Positions 1 through 10,817 of a stretch of 64,000 nucleotides of DNA are shown one piece after another. The notes under the pieces were generated by a model, which saw only the letters and a list, made by a program, of their open reading frames with translations, searched no databases and was not told where the DNA came from. The DNA lies in assembly GCF_019175385.1 (NCBI RefSeq), contig NC_083345.1:126111657-126175656 (forward strand). Direction: 5' to 3'. Numbering within the stretch: the first letter of the stretch is position 1; every line of letters starts with the position of its first letter. The position numbers and the translations under genes were made by a program. Origin of the DNA: Lycium barbarum (Eukaryota; Streptophyta; Magnoliopsida; Solanales; Solanaceae).

Positions 1-116
1 TGGATTCATGTGAACCCAATAACTTATACCTAAATCATGTATTTGTATTAAGAGATTCACTAAATGTTCATATTGAGTTGTGAACCCTTTTTTTATTATA
101 TACTATTAACTAAATC

Positions 117-166
117 TCCGACCCCGCGCATAGCGGGAGCTTAGTGCACCGGACTGACCTTTTTTA
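117..166 (+). repeat. 3' fragment of a Solanaceae tRNA-derived SINE
   Basis: The stretch around 'agcgggagcttagtgcaccg' closely matches the 3' end of the full-length SINE at 30003-30181, followed by a T-run. The tRNA-related head with its A and B boxes is absent, so this is a 5'-truncated copy. It lies in the intron upstream of the GDSL exon. Confidence 0.6.
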
Positions 167-267
167 TTAACTTGAGATCATTGCAGGAACCCATAAATTT
201 CAAATTCTAAACGCGCTTGGTGAACATTTAATTTGTTAACAACGTTTTGGTTTTGTGAAATTTGTAG

Positions 268-509
268 GATTTGAGAATGCTGATGGGCCATGTTGTGGAG
301 GAAATTTTCCGCCATTTGTTTGTTACAAGGGGAAAAATGCAAATACAAGCTCAGTGATGTGTGATGACAGAGGAAAATATGTGTTTTGGGATGCCTATCA
401 TCCTACAGAAGCTGCTAATATTATAGTTGCTAAAAAGTTCTTGAATGGTGATGCTAGTGTAATTTCTCCCATTAACATTCGTCACCTTCTCCATTATGTT
501 TCCTATTGA
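268..509 (+). CDS. GDSL-type esterase/lipase, last exon only
   Basis: Only the C-terminal ~80 residues are in the window; the rest of the gene lies to the left. A splice acceptor (tttgtag) ends at 267, so the exon starts inside a Gly codon. The encoded part has the family's paired cysteines after FENADG and the block V motif YVFWDAYHPTEAAN, whose Asp and His (D-x-x-H) belong to the Ser-Asp-His catalytic triad. The nucleophile Ser block lies outside the window. The frame ends in TGA at 507-509 after a short tail, as is normal for the family. Plant GDSL enzymes are usually secreted and hydrolyse acyl esters such as cutin or lipid substrates; the substrate cannot be inferred here. Confidence 0.88.
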
Positions 510-1626
510 ATAATGATATTAATTAGATCGGAGTTACATATTGTTAACTACACTTGGTTGTACTTATCTAATAGGTGATGGATGTTGAAGTAGATGCAAA
601 TTCTGTTGAGACATAATATAATTAAGTAATTAAAGTATTTTTTTTAACAGTTTAAGCTTTTAGATCATCACACACTTAAACATGAAATCAGAGCAGGCAT
701 CATATGATCATGATGCGTTCAAATCTCACCAGTAACCAAGAAGTAAACAAGTATTTCTATGTATTTGGTCCACATATGAAAAAGAATTAAGTCCACAAGT
801 AAGAAGCATGGTGAGACATAATATAATTGAGTAATTAACATTTCCTTTCTCTTCTAATTTAAGCTTTTAGATGAATTTGCCGCATAATTCAATAATTTCG
901 TTTTTCTCACTTATTACTTCAATAATTTCCTTTTTCTCACTTATTCTCCCTCCTCAACTATGACAAAAAATGAACATGTGGACAATTCTAGGCAGAGTAG
1001 GAAGCCAAAGAGCAACAGTTTATTAATTGCAGCAATATTAATGAATGCCTGGGCAAGTCAACTCATGAAAGTGATCGATTTACAAATGAAGTTTCTTTTC
1101 TTATTTTGTCCACCTCTGTTTTCTATATCAGTACCTCTGCTATGAATTCAAAAACTGCCCAATGACGAGGACTTAAGAATCTAATAATTTGATGCAGTAT
1201 ATTAAGACAACTAACAGAAGATCATAACTCCAATCTGATTGTTTTAAGAATTCATAGAACGTAACATTATATTCCCAAGGCCTTCACGCCCCATAACAAA
1301 ACCAACCGTTACTCATCTTGCAAAAATTAACAATAAAAAAGAAATTTTGGAAGTGTCTTAAATGAATGGAAGCATTAAATTAAATATGTTGAGGTTGAAA
1401 GTTAGCTGTTGGAAGTTGCAAATGTCGAAGCCAATGCATGTTAGTTATAGTAAGAGTTGTGCTGGACTTGGCCCCTGGGCGGATTTTGTCGATTTCTGAA
1501 GGGGATATGGTGTCCCTCTGCCCATATTTGACTAATTCAAACAGGCGACATTTTTTTTTATAGGTTTGAAAATATAATTAGTGGTCAATAATAGGTTTAA
1601 ATTCTTTTGATCTGCCCAAACCTTAA
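510..1626. other. intergenic, no gene seen
   Basis: AT-rich DNA after the GDSL stop codon. Short open frames (for example at 960-1145) have no recognisable similarity. A short phrase (ttattacttcaataatttcc) is repeated near 910-935. Confidence 0.5.
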
Positions 1627-1854
1627 GGGCTCGTTTGGTTGGAAACAACTTATCCCGAGATAACTAATCTCGGGGTAAGTATCCCGGGATTAGTTATTCC
1701 ACCCTCAAGGTTGGATAAAAAAACACTATAGTCCCGGGATAACTAATCCCGGGATTAGTTATTCTGAGTTTTTATTCCAACCAAACGTGGGATAAGGCGG
1801 CACTAAATTTTATTCCAGGACTATTTTTTCTTATCCATCATACCAAACGAGCCC
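1627..1854. mobile_element. Tourist-like (PIF/Harbinger) MITE
   Basis: A 228 bp element with terminal inverted repeats GGGCTCGTTTGG and CCAAACGAGCCC. It is flanked on both sides by the trinucleotide TAA (1624-1626 and 1855-1857), the target-site duplication expected of PIF/Harbinger MITEs. Much of the interior is palindromic around repeats of ATCCCGGGAT. No coding capacity. Confidence 0.8.
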
Positions 1855-2473
1855 TAAGTGACAGAGTTATCCGGTACCTGTGTTGGTTGAAGGTGACAAG
1901 TATCCCTTAAAATTAATCGAACTGCGCGCAAATTGTCTCGGACACCATAATTATAAAAAAGAAATATATATAAAAATTTACCGTATTGCGAGAGATTGGA
2001 ATCAAACTCACGTTATCTAACACGAGAAGAACATAAGTGACAGACTCAACCAGTGCCTCCAACTAACCTTTGTGTATTTAGGTGTCTAATCGAATATATA
2101 TTCGTCTTTCAAGGTATATAAACATATTTATATAAGATTTTCATGTACTAACTTAACCCATTAATTATTCTAAGTGTTCCATTCTAACAACTCTTTAAGT
2201 TTTTTGGTAAGGTAGCCACAAAATTCAACGATATGCCCATTATTTGAATTAAAACAAGAATTGATGAGCAATAGTGGGAAGTTGCGGCTAGTGCAAAGCC
2301 ATATAATCAGTAGTAGTGCTAGTATTATTTTACTACGACTCAGATATCAAACAGAAAGCCAGATAGGAAAACCTGAAGTGGTTGGCTGTTGGTCTCTACT
2401 GGAGTTTTCACTGTCTTGTTTTGTTTTTGCAGAAAGTACTACTTCATGTCAACACCTTTGCTGGCTCGTAACA

Positions 2474-5412
2474 ATGAAGTCAAACTGCCATGTGAAAGGT
2501 GACCCGTCTTAGTGTCACTGCAATTATCCCAAATAAATACTCCCTCGGTTCACTTTTACTCGTCTACTTTGGACTTTTCACGCTGTTTAAGAACTAATAA
2601 ATGAAGTACATAATTTACCAATGAATCCATATTAATTGATGCATATTTTTATTGGATTTGAAGTGAGTAATTAATACTATGGGTAAAACAGAAAAAAATA
2701 AATTGTTTTCTCTTGATATGCTAAAAGTTACAAGCAAAAGTAAAAATTTATTTCTAGAATATTGGACAAATAAAAGTGAACGACGGAGTACTTATAATTT
2801 ATTGTCCTGTCCTGTTTGTGATTTCTGTTCTCTCTCTATTGATGAATTTTCACTTTCCCTTATATATTTATTTTTTGAAAAGATCCAATGAACTTTTCAT
2901 ATTTGACAGTTTTCGATCCAATTTAAGCACCTTATTTATTTTATTTTATTTCTGTTCTTAGGAACTGCTACAACAATTTGCTCTTATACTGGCATAGAAC
3001 TACCGGCACTAGATGTAAACAAAGTCCACATTATAGCAGCCCGTGCAACAAAAAATCGCATGCTCAGGTAATGGGCCGCATCTTCAAGGCCCATCATGTA
3101 ATTCTTACCACAAGGTAGCAAAGTACATTCATTCTTTAGCTATGTTTCTTGGGTGTGGATCTAAAGGTCCAAAATCTTATAATTTGAGGATATTGTTGTG
3201 GACATACGATAAGCAGTAGAATACAACGCACGATACGTCACATGAACATGACTAACAAATTTAACCTTAAAAGAGGTCATATTAACCTCAGGAAAACTCT
3301 CAACATATTCTTATTTTATGCAAAACAATCGGTCCTTTTCTCACATAAAGTTTCAATCTCTATTCATAGTGGCGGAGCTAGAATTTTCACTAAAGGGATT
3401 CAAAATATAAAAAAGTAAGCACACGATGAAGTCAAATGGGGTTTAACGTCTACTATATATAAATAAAAAATAATTTTAACCATATATAAACAGTATAATT
3501 TTCCGCCAAAGGGATGAACCCCCTTGGCCCTTCCTGCCACTGCCCCTGCCTATTGATTTTAATGCCAAAACGAAAATTCAGTGTCAAGTTCGATGGACAA
3601 CCTATTGAATAAATTGCACTCTATACCCTTCAAATGAACTGCAAGTTCGATTTTGAAGGACAAAAATTAAAGGCGGGCACAAAATAGGGGTGAAAGTTCA
3701 AATGACCTCAACCTATATATTTGTCCTTGATTCTAATTTGTTAAAGTATATCATAAAGGCCCTCCAACTCTTGATAATTTCACAACCTTACCCCAACCTT
3801 TGCTTTTTTGGTCAACAGATTCTCCTGGGATTAGGGATTTGGCAGTGGCTGCGGCTGCGGCGGGCGGTTTTTATCTTCTCCACAAACATTACCATAACGC
3901 CCATCAGTCTATCTCTGAACAGGTTTATTTCACTTCCAATTAAAATTATCTTTCTTTCTGATTTCACTTCCTTAATTCTAGACTAAGTGGGCATTTGGAC
4001 ACAAAAAAATGTGAAATTTGGAAAAAGTAGAAAAATGGTAATTTGGAAATTGGAATTGTGTTTGGACACGAACACAACTTGAAAAATGTTTGAACTTTTG
4101 TGTGTGATTTGGAGTGAAAACGGGTATTTGGAGTTTTTCGAATTCCGCAATAAAGTTCTATTCCAGGAAAATTGTAACAATTCTATGTGCAAGCATGATT
4201 CCGTAATAAAATTCCAGAATCCATTGTCATATGGGCTCTAAAGCAAAGGTCTTAATTTAAGTCTCCAGTGATACCATAAGGGTAAATCTATTGGACATAC
4301 AAGCAAGCACACATACTTTATAAGCAATGCACTTATCAAATTCAATGTAATCAGCCTAAAGAATGTTCGTACTGGGGAAGGGGGAGGGGTTGAGGAGAAT
4401 CTTTTTTATGGCTTAGTAGCATGATTCCTTGAGAGATTATTTAGAATCTTAAGCAAGCAAACTGGTACACTGTATGGATCTGAGGTCAATCTTGTTTTCA
4501 GTGGCGGAGCCACATGCATCCTCGACACCTCTTCGCCGAAAAATTACACTGTGGAAATACTTAAAAAGAACTTTTTATGTATATATACTATGTGTTGACC
4601 CCCTTAATTTCGTCGTATATTTACTTTTTTTATATTTTGACACCCCTTAGTAAAAATCCTAGTTCCGCCACTGCTTGTTTTGTTGGAACCTTTTGGGAGT
4701 TCATAGTATGTAACTGCATGATGCAGGTATGATCAGTAAGTAGTGGCTTTGTAGTAGTATGGTGAAGGATGGTGATGGTAAACCAAATGTTGCTAGTTGT
4801 AGCAGTGAACTTTAGAAGAAAAGAATGAAGTGAGCATGGAGAGAACAAACCACATTTGTTGGATCCCTTTTTTGAATTTCTTTTACAACTACTAGTGTCT
4901 GATTCCAGTGTATGAAATTGCTGATAAAATGGTTTCTACGTTCTAAACATATTCTACCCTTCTCTGTCCTAAAGTTAAAACCTAGTACACATGTTTCTTT
5001 CATTTTTCTTGTTACCGTTTACTTGCACATTAGGTCTGTAAATGAAGTATCATTTCAGCTTGAATTTGTTACGTGGGCGTTTAACGTTGTCATAATGTTA
5101 AGAATGTGTCAGTGCCTTACCGATCCAAAAGAGAAAAAAAATCAATTGTTGGACTTTACTCTTCTACAACTCTGTGCTTACTGTAACATATGGTGTCATC
5201 ATTTAGCTTACTGGATTTTGCTATACATAGATTGCTGCAACCTACCCGTTTTCTCGTCCAGCTGGGTTTAAAATATTTCCTTGTGGACATGCTATTTACA
5301 CTCTTCATTTATCCAGACAAATGGCTTCTATGAATCTCTGAATGGATGTATATCTGCTCTGGAAAAGTTGAAAGAAGTTGATGCTGCTAAACACTTGGAA
5401 GCTGCTGAGTAA
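2474..5412 (+). CDS. small four-exon gene, 104-residue protein of unknown function
   Basis: I do not recognise this protein, but four exons join with matching phases. They are 2474-2498 (ATG in a good context, donor aaag|gtgacc), 2962-3067 (acceptor ttcttag, donor tcag|gtaatg), 3835-3922 (acceptor gattag, donor acag|gtttat) and 5317-5412 (acceptor atccag, stop TAA). The sum is 315 nt, that is 104 residues. The product starts MKSNCHVKG, has an Ala-rich hydrophobic stretch followed by GGFYLLHKHYHN (roughly residues 46-66), and ends in a charged probably helical tail KLKEVDAAKHLEAAE. That could suit a small single-pass membrane protein, but this is inference. A better-looking acceptor (caacag, ending at 3818) does not keep the frame. 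Introns 1, 2 and 3 hold a Stowaway and two hAT MITEs. The first exon is the weakest part of the model. Confidence 0.55.
2540..2788. mobile_element. Stowaway (Tc1/mariner) MITE
   Basis: A 249 bp element with TIRs starting CTCCCTCGGTTCACTTTTAC and ending AAAAGTGAACGACGGAG, flanked by TA on both sides (2538-2539 and 2789-2790). It sits in intron 1 of the small unknown gene. Confidence 0.8.
3367..3548. mobile_element. hAT-type MITE
   Basis: Left end (t)agtggcggagctag and right end ctgccactgcccctg resemble the CAGTGGCGGAGCC / CAGGGGC ends of non-autonomous hAT elements in this window. Flanking octamers TCTATTCA and CCTATTGA agree at 6 of 8 positions, consistent with a decayed target-site duplication. 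Intronic. Confidence 0.5.
4499..4673. mobile_element. hAT-type MITE with perfect 8 bp target duplication
   Basis: A 175 bp element running from CAGTGGCGGAGCCAC to TAGTTCCGCCACTG. Both sides carry the identical octamer CTTGTTTT (4491-4498 and 4674-4681), the hallmark of hAT insertion. Intron 3 of the small unknown gene. Confidence 0.85.
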
Positions 5413-6490
5413 AAAGTCCGAATGGTGCCCAGTGGTTGCTTGTCCTGTTCAAAGTGCAATTTAGGTTCTTAGGTCTAAATGGTGTCCCTGATTGCATCCT
5501 AATGTATATTTTTGTTTTTGCTGAAGTTTACTGACTATCTTTTGGTTGGAAGATATATTTTTGTTTTTGCTGAAGTTCACTGACTATCTTTTGCTTGGAA
5601 GTTGGTATTAATGTGATAGTTGATGCGGCATCAGGATTCTCAGCTTATGTGATGCGCAGTTGACTTTCTATTAACAAATTTTATAACAACGTTAAGTTTG
5701 GACAAGTAATTTTCTTATGTAGAAACTGTTTGGGTAGTGATGTTTGGACAAGTAATTCTCTTATGCAGAAACTGTTTGGGTAGTGATTTTGCTGCCAAGA
5801 GTATTTTGGAGGTTATGAACGTAAACCTTGAAATACTAGTTGGAAGCTCTAGCTGTCTTCGATTTTAAAATGGATTCTCTCTGCTTCATGAGTGTATTTG
5901 TATTTATCTGTTAGCAAGTGAAAATGACGTACATTTATATTTAGATTGCCGTACGAGATTGATTTGATATGGTTGATACCATGCTCTTATTAGCACTAAT
6001 GCTATCCTGACAAGCCAAACAGCTAGCCAAATGTATTCCTTTGCGTTCGTTTAACACTTCTATGTTAGCCTTTTCTCACTGTCTTTTGAATTTACTTTCT
6101 GTTTAATACCTGATCATGGCTCAAAAGGAACACATGATTACATATGTGCTTACAGATACGGTGTTACGGTGATTGTGAACCTGTGAGTCGAGAAGTAAAC
6201 GCTACTAGTACTACATATGAGAGCTAGTATATTTGTTTTGTTTTCAGTACCCTTTCTGATTAAAGAAATTGTACCGTAACTTATTCTACGAAACACTTAC
6301 ATTTATACTACTACTTCTCTTGTTACATTGCTTCATGTATAATCCTTGACCTGTCCTAAAAGTTTGAATATAGAATTGCCCCCGTGTTATCTAATTCTCT
6401 GCTCCACCCTCTCTTTCACTCCTGATGCTATTATCGTTTATTTTCTTAACAAGTCCTGCTTGACCAAACAATAAAAAAGTTGCTAGTGCG
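5413..6490. other. 3' flank of small gene, two short tandem duplications
   Basis: No further gene is seen. Two imperfect direct duplications lie here: 5505-5602 (period about 49 bp, core gctgaagttyactgactatc) and 5696-5787 (period about 46 bp, core gtttggacaagtaattytct). They probably fall in the 3' UTR or just downstream. Confidence 0.55.
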
Positions 6491-7065
6491 CGCAAATATG
6501 CAGTTTATACTAACGCAATATTTCTAAGCCAAACGATTAAATTATGCTCAAGATACTCTGGGAATATGGACCAATCTCTAGTTTGGAATAAATAGCAACA
6601 TCTTGTGATGAAAAAGGATCCATTCTAGGGATGAAATCGTTTTGCAAAATGTTAAAACAAAGATAGATCTGAGATGCTGGAGTAAAAAAGGAAATAACTC
6701 ATCATTGCAAAAGGATCCACAACCAAGATCATTTGGATGAAATTGTTTAGTAAAAAAACAATGAAAAAGTGGAGATGCGCAAATATGCAGTTTATACTAA
6801 CGCAATATTTCTAAGCCAAACGATTAAATTATGCTCAAGATACTCTGGGAATATGGACCAATCTCTAGTTTGGAATAAATAGCAACATCTTGTGATGAAA
6901 AAGGATCCATTCTAGGGATGAAATCGTTTTGCAAAATGTTAAAACAAAGATAGATCTGAGATGCTGGAGTAAAAAAGGAAATAACTCATCATTGCAAAAG
7001 GATCCACAACCAAGATCATTTGGATGAAATTGTTTAGTAAAAAAACAATGAAAAAGTGGAGATGC
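6491..7065. repeat. 287 bp perfect tandem duplication ending inside tRNA-Ala
   Basis: The block from 6491 is repeated from 6778 with no difference that I can find over about 287 bp. Each copy ends with the last ten bases of the tRNA-Ala gene (tggagatgcg on this strand, at 6770-6779 and 7057-7066). The first copy therefore carries only a tRNA 3' stub, and the second leads into the complete tRNA. Confidence 0.9.
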
Positions 7066-7129
7066 GGGGTATCGATCCCCGTACCTCTCGCATGCTAAGC
7101 GAGCGCTCTACCATCTGAGCTACATCCCC
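7057..7129 (-). tRNA. tRNA-Ala(AGC)
   Basis: A 73 nt cloverleaf can be drawn on the minus strand. The acceptor stem is GGGGATG/CATCTCC and includes the G3:U70 wobble pair that identifies alanine tRNAs. The anticodon loop holds AGC. Internal promoter boxes are in place (TAGCTCAGATGG for box A, GGATCGATACC for box B). Directly downstream is a run of five T, a Pol III terminator. CCA is not encoded and there is no intron. It is divergent from the carotenoid isomerase gene, which starts 258 bp away. Confidence 0.97.
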
Positions 7130-7387
7130 TGCTGGATAAAGTGATGCTTTATTCTTTTAATAATCTAATATCGTGTGAAATGAGAAGCTATCAAACACTT
7201 TGGGGGATCACATTTGTGTGGTCAGAACTGTTTTTCTGTGTAAAACAGAAAACGCAAGAAAGAATTGAGGAAAAACAAAAGAAATCGTGGACATTGTCTG
7301 GACCGTGGAAGTCACACGATATGCATCGACTATCAGTGCTAACACTGAACCAAGAGCATCACCTAGCTGATTAATAACGTGAAATTC

Positions 7388-9970
7388 ATGGTGCTACTCA
7401 GCATCCACACTCTTCCTTATTCATACCCAACTCTCAATTATCACCACACCTTTAACTATCACTCTCAACGTCAAAGCCAATGTCTGAAAGGTAACGTTAT
7501 CCGATGTGGGATAGCGGAGCCATCAGGGGAACCGGCACCGTTAGGACAGAAGACAAAGTACAATGATGGATTGTTTGAGAAGGCATTCATGACGCTGTTC
7601 GCACGCAAGATGGAGAAGTTTGGTGCGAGTAAAAAAGGGCCTGATGATGAAATGGAGAAGAAGAAGGGTTGGTTTGATTATGACTACGATAGTTTTGTGG
7701 ACGTGTCGAGGAAAGTAATGCAAGGGAGGTCAAGAATTCAGCAGCAGCAAGTGGTTCGTGAGGTCCTCATGTCTATGCTTCCTCCTGGTGCTCCTGCTCA
7801 GGTACTAGTTTCATTTCTTCTTCCAATTAGTTTCACAAGTGACACATATTACTCCAGCGGTCCCAAAATCATAGAGGTTTATATATTGGAGAAATAGACA
7901 AGCAAAGTGACAAATTCTATGTTGGTATACAACCACATAGCCAGCGGCAGCAAAAAAGGCAGTGCACAAAGCATATGGTGTTAGTAGGGTCTTGGAAAGG
8001 CCCTAGGCTACAACATTGAAGTGTGCAGCAAAATATAACTAACACACCGACTTCACTTGGGATCGAACCCAGAATCTCTGGTTTCGTAGACCAGCGCCTT
8101 ATCCATTGGGCCATGAAGTCTTACGATATCTGTATATAGTAGTACTAATTCTATGTATAAGATTATAATTAACTATATATATAGCACTAGTACTATATAT
8201 ATGATGCAGGCTGTGATTTGTCTAGGGTTGAATGTAATAGGTTCATATAACAAATTCTGATCGGTTTAGAATGAGACGTAATTGATTGATTGGTTATAAA
8301 TTCTAATCAACTATATGTATAGGTCATATGCTTCTTGATTTGATTTTCAAAATATTGGCATATTGCTTAGTTTACTGGAATACTTCTGCCGTCTTACTAA
8401 AAGAAAGTGTAAAAAATACTTTTTTATTTTATTTTAACATTTTTGACCATTTAGTGCTTTCCGAAGTAATGGTAGTTGATTTCCTAAAATATATAGTAAT
8501 AGGTTTATGACAAATTTGTTGGGCTAAAACAATTAAATATCTTAATCTTATGTGATATTGTCGGCTTTGATTCAGGTCTGTATGATTTTCCGTAAAAGGC
8601 TTAAGAATATCATTACATATACATAGCTTATTTTTCTTTCTAGCTATAAAACGAGACTTTGTTCGCACATCCAACAAAACTTTAATTGGCTTAGAACTGA
8701 GAGGTAATTGATTGACTGTTTATAATAATAGCGTGCAAAAGTATAATGTCATGTATTATAGCTTCTTGATTTAATTTTCCAAACATTCGGGCATGATGAC
8801 GAGGAATAAAAACATAGGAAGTGTAAATGCAAAAGTGCAATTTAAAAAATAAAATAAAAAAGGAAAATATCGAATTTAAAGAAGTTTCATCTCATCTATA
8901 ATTTTCAGGGAAAAAAAAAGGATTATCTTTGTAAAGTTGAATCGTTATATATTTTTTCGGGGGATTAAACCGGCTTGTAATTTATTCATTTCCATTTACA
9001 ATTTGAAAGGTTCATGAATCATGTTGGGACTAAAATGTATGGTTAATTCATATGTATGTTGCAGTTTAGGAAATTGTTTCCACCAACGAGGTGGGCAGCA
9101 GAATTCAATGCCACTATTACTGTGCCTTTCTTCTTCTGGTTAGTTGGTCCTTCTGAGGTACATACATTAATCAAACCACTCTCATGATTTTCTAAGATTT
9201 GGTTTTGAAAACTGTCTATAATTAAAAAGCATTGCTGTTTATAGTTTGAAGTTCTATAATTACTAGCTTATCGTGACTAACTTTAATTATGTGCATTTCA
9301 TCAATAGGTTGTGGAAGTGGAGGTTGGTGGGGTGAAGCAGAAAAGTGGAGTTCACATAAAAAAATGCAGGTAAGATATTCATCCCATGATTATAAGGGGT
9401 AAAGTTTTTGTGACTTTATTTTATACTCTTGAATAAAATTCAGCTACTTTAATGTAACAAAAATAATTCTGGGACTTACTATTATAACTACTTTAATATG
9501 ACAAAAAGTATTTTGTTTTATGTGGAAGGTATTTGGAGAACAGTGGTTGTGTAGGAATGTGTGTGAACATGTGCAAAATACCAACACAAGACTTCTTCAC
9601 AAACGAATTTGGACTTCCATTAACAATGAATCCAAGTAGGTGCCCAGCTTGAATTGTACTACTAATTTGTGTGTCAGGAACATGATTATTTTTTTGTGTA
9701 AAACTATCATTCATATATTGTTCAACTTCGACTATGTAGATTTTGAAGATATGAGTTGTGAAATGATTTACGGACAATTACCACCTCCATTTGAAGAAGA
9801 TCCCGTGTCCAAACAACCTTGTTATGCGAACATATGTAAGTCTCCCAAACTTAATTTGACTCGGGACACAAATTAAGATTGCCAAGTTACTAACAAATAC
9901 GTTTTTTATCTGCGCAGGCACCATTGCAAATCCCAGTTCAAATGTCTGTCCTAAACTCAGCGCTAATTAG
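7388..9970 (+). CDS. D27L1: DWARF27-like beta-carotene isomerase, chloroplast (D27-like 1 type)
   Basis: Six exons join in phase: 7388-7801, 9065-9157, 9308-9369, 9529-9635, 9740-9835 and 9918-9970 (825 nt, 274 residues). The first ATG (7388) opens a Ser/Thr/His-rich N-terminus with few acidic residues, suited to a plastid transit peptide. Next comes the D27-like landmark [20 protein letters not shown], and then FARKMEKF. The C-terminal DUF4033 region has WLVGPSEV, the Cys-rich [40 protein letters not shown] and EDPVSKQPC. From memory this is closest to the Arabidopsis D27-like 1 group rather than to canonical D27. D27 proteins are iron-containing isomerases that interconvert all-trans and 9-cis beta-carotene at the head of strigolactone synthesis; D27-like members act on related cis/trans carotenes in plastids. 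All splice sites are GT-AG. Intron 1 contains an antisense tRNA-Arg. Confidence 0.93.
8048..8120 (-). tRNA. tRNA-Arg(ACG), antisense in intron 1 of the D27-like gene
   Basis: A 73 nt cloverleaf on the minus strand. The acceptor stem is GACTTCA/TGAAGTC with discriminator G. The anticodon stem is CTGGT/ACCAG around loop CTACGAA, giving anticodon ACG. Box B is GGTTCGATCCC. No intron and no encoded CCA. It lies wholly inside the first intron (7802-9064) of a Pol II gene on the other strand. Confidence 0.96.
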
Positions 9971-10817
9971 GTGGATACGAGCTTGCTCAATTATGCGATG
10001 GGGAAAATGTTAGTATAGCACATATCTATTTGCATTCTAGTCCAATATACGTACCATCCCATAGTATATATGTTATAAATTATGTAGCTACATGTACACT
10101 TCTTTTGTTATTCTTTTGTAATTAGCTCATCTGACTCGTACTGATCATCTTGTAACTATACATAAATACACAAGTGTTGAGAGTATAACATAAAAGTAAA
10201 AGAGTAACAATATTGCAAAGATGACAAGAATATAGTAATATTGAGAGGAAGAGAGAGCTCTTTTATTATTTTCTAAGTGTATCAAACATGAATTTTGATA
10301 CTTCTATTTATAGGACTACATTTGATCTGTCCAAATTCAACCCAAACTGCAACTTTGCTGCTACTACATATGGTCACCACTTTTGTTCTTTTCCAATTTT
10401 GAAAATAAAAGGTTGCCAGACTTTTAGGATCATTCTAAAAGGAAAAGAGTGCAATAAAAGGTGTGTTAGAAATTCTAATTTGTCATCCATCGCTACAAAT
10501 ACAATTCCCCTCTTGACCATGGAATTCGAACGGGTGACACACTTGGAAAATAAAAATATTTTTTCGCCTCAGACGCTCAACTAACTAAACCAAACATAAC
10601 CGCATTGCCCAATTCTGCAAATTCCTCGACAGATTTCGTCTCATTTCCTTTTATAGCATCTCAATTTCCTTACAGAGTTTCCTTTCTCAAATCTTGAAGG
10701 AGGAGTACATTGTGTCTCTTCTCTTTCTTAACATACACTACACTACACAAACAAACAAAACCAGTATGTAAATATCAAGAAAAAAACGAACATTTGCTTA
10801 TATAGTCTGATCCAACA
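9971..10817. other. intergenic between the D27-like and 7TM genes
   Basis: 3' flank of the isomerase gene and promoter/5' leader of the 7TM gene. It contains GA-rich and TTTTATT-rich stretches around 10200-10300. The frame at 10288-10584 shows no known motif and I do not call it a gene. Confidence 0.5.

Noticed and set aside
4912..5271. 119-codon plus-strand frame
   Set aside because: It lies in intron 3 of the small four-exon gene, with no domain or codon bias.
7917..8114. 65-codon minus-strand frame
   Set aside because: It is the tRNA-Arg gene and its flank read as protein.
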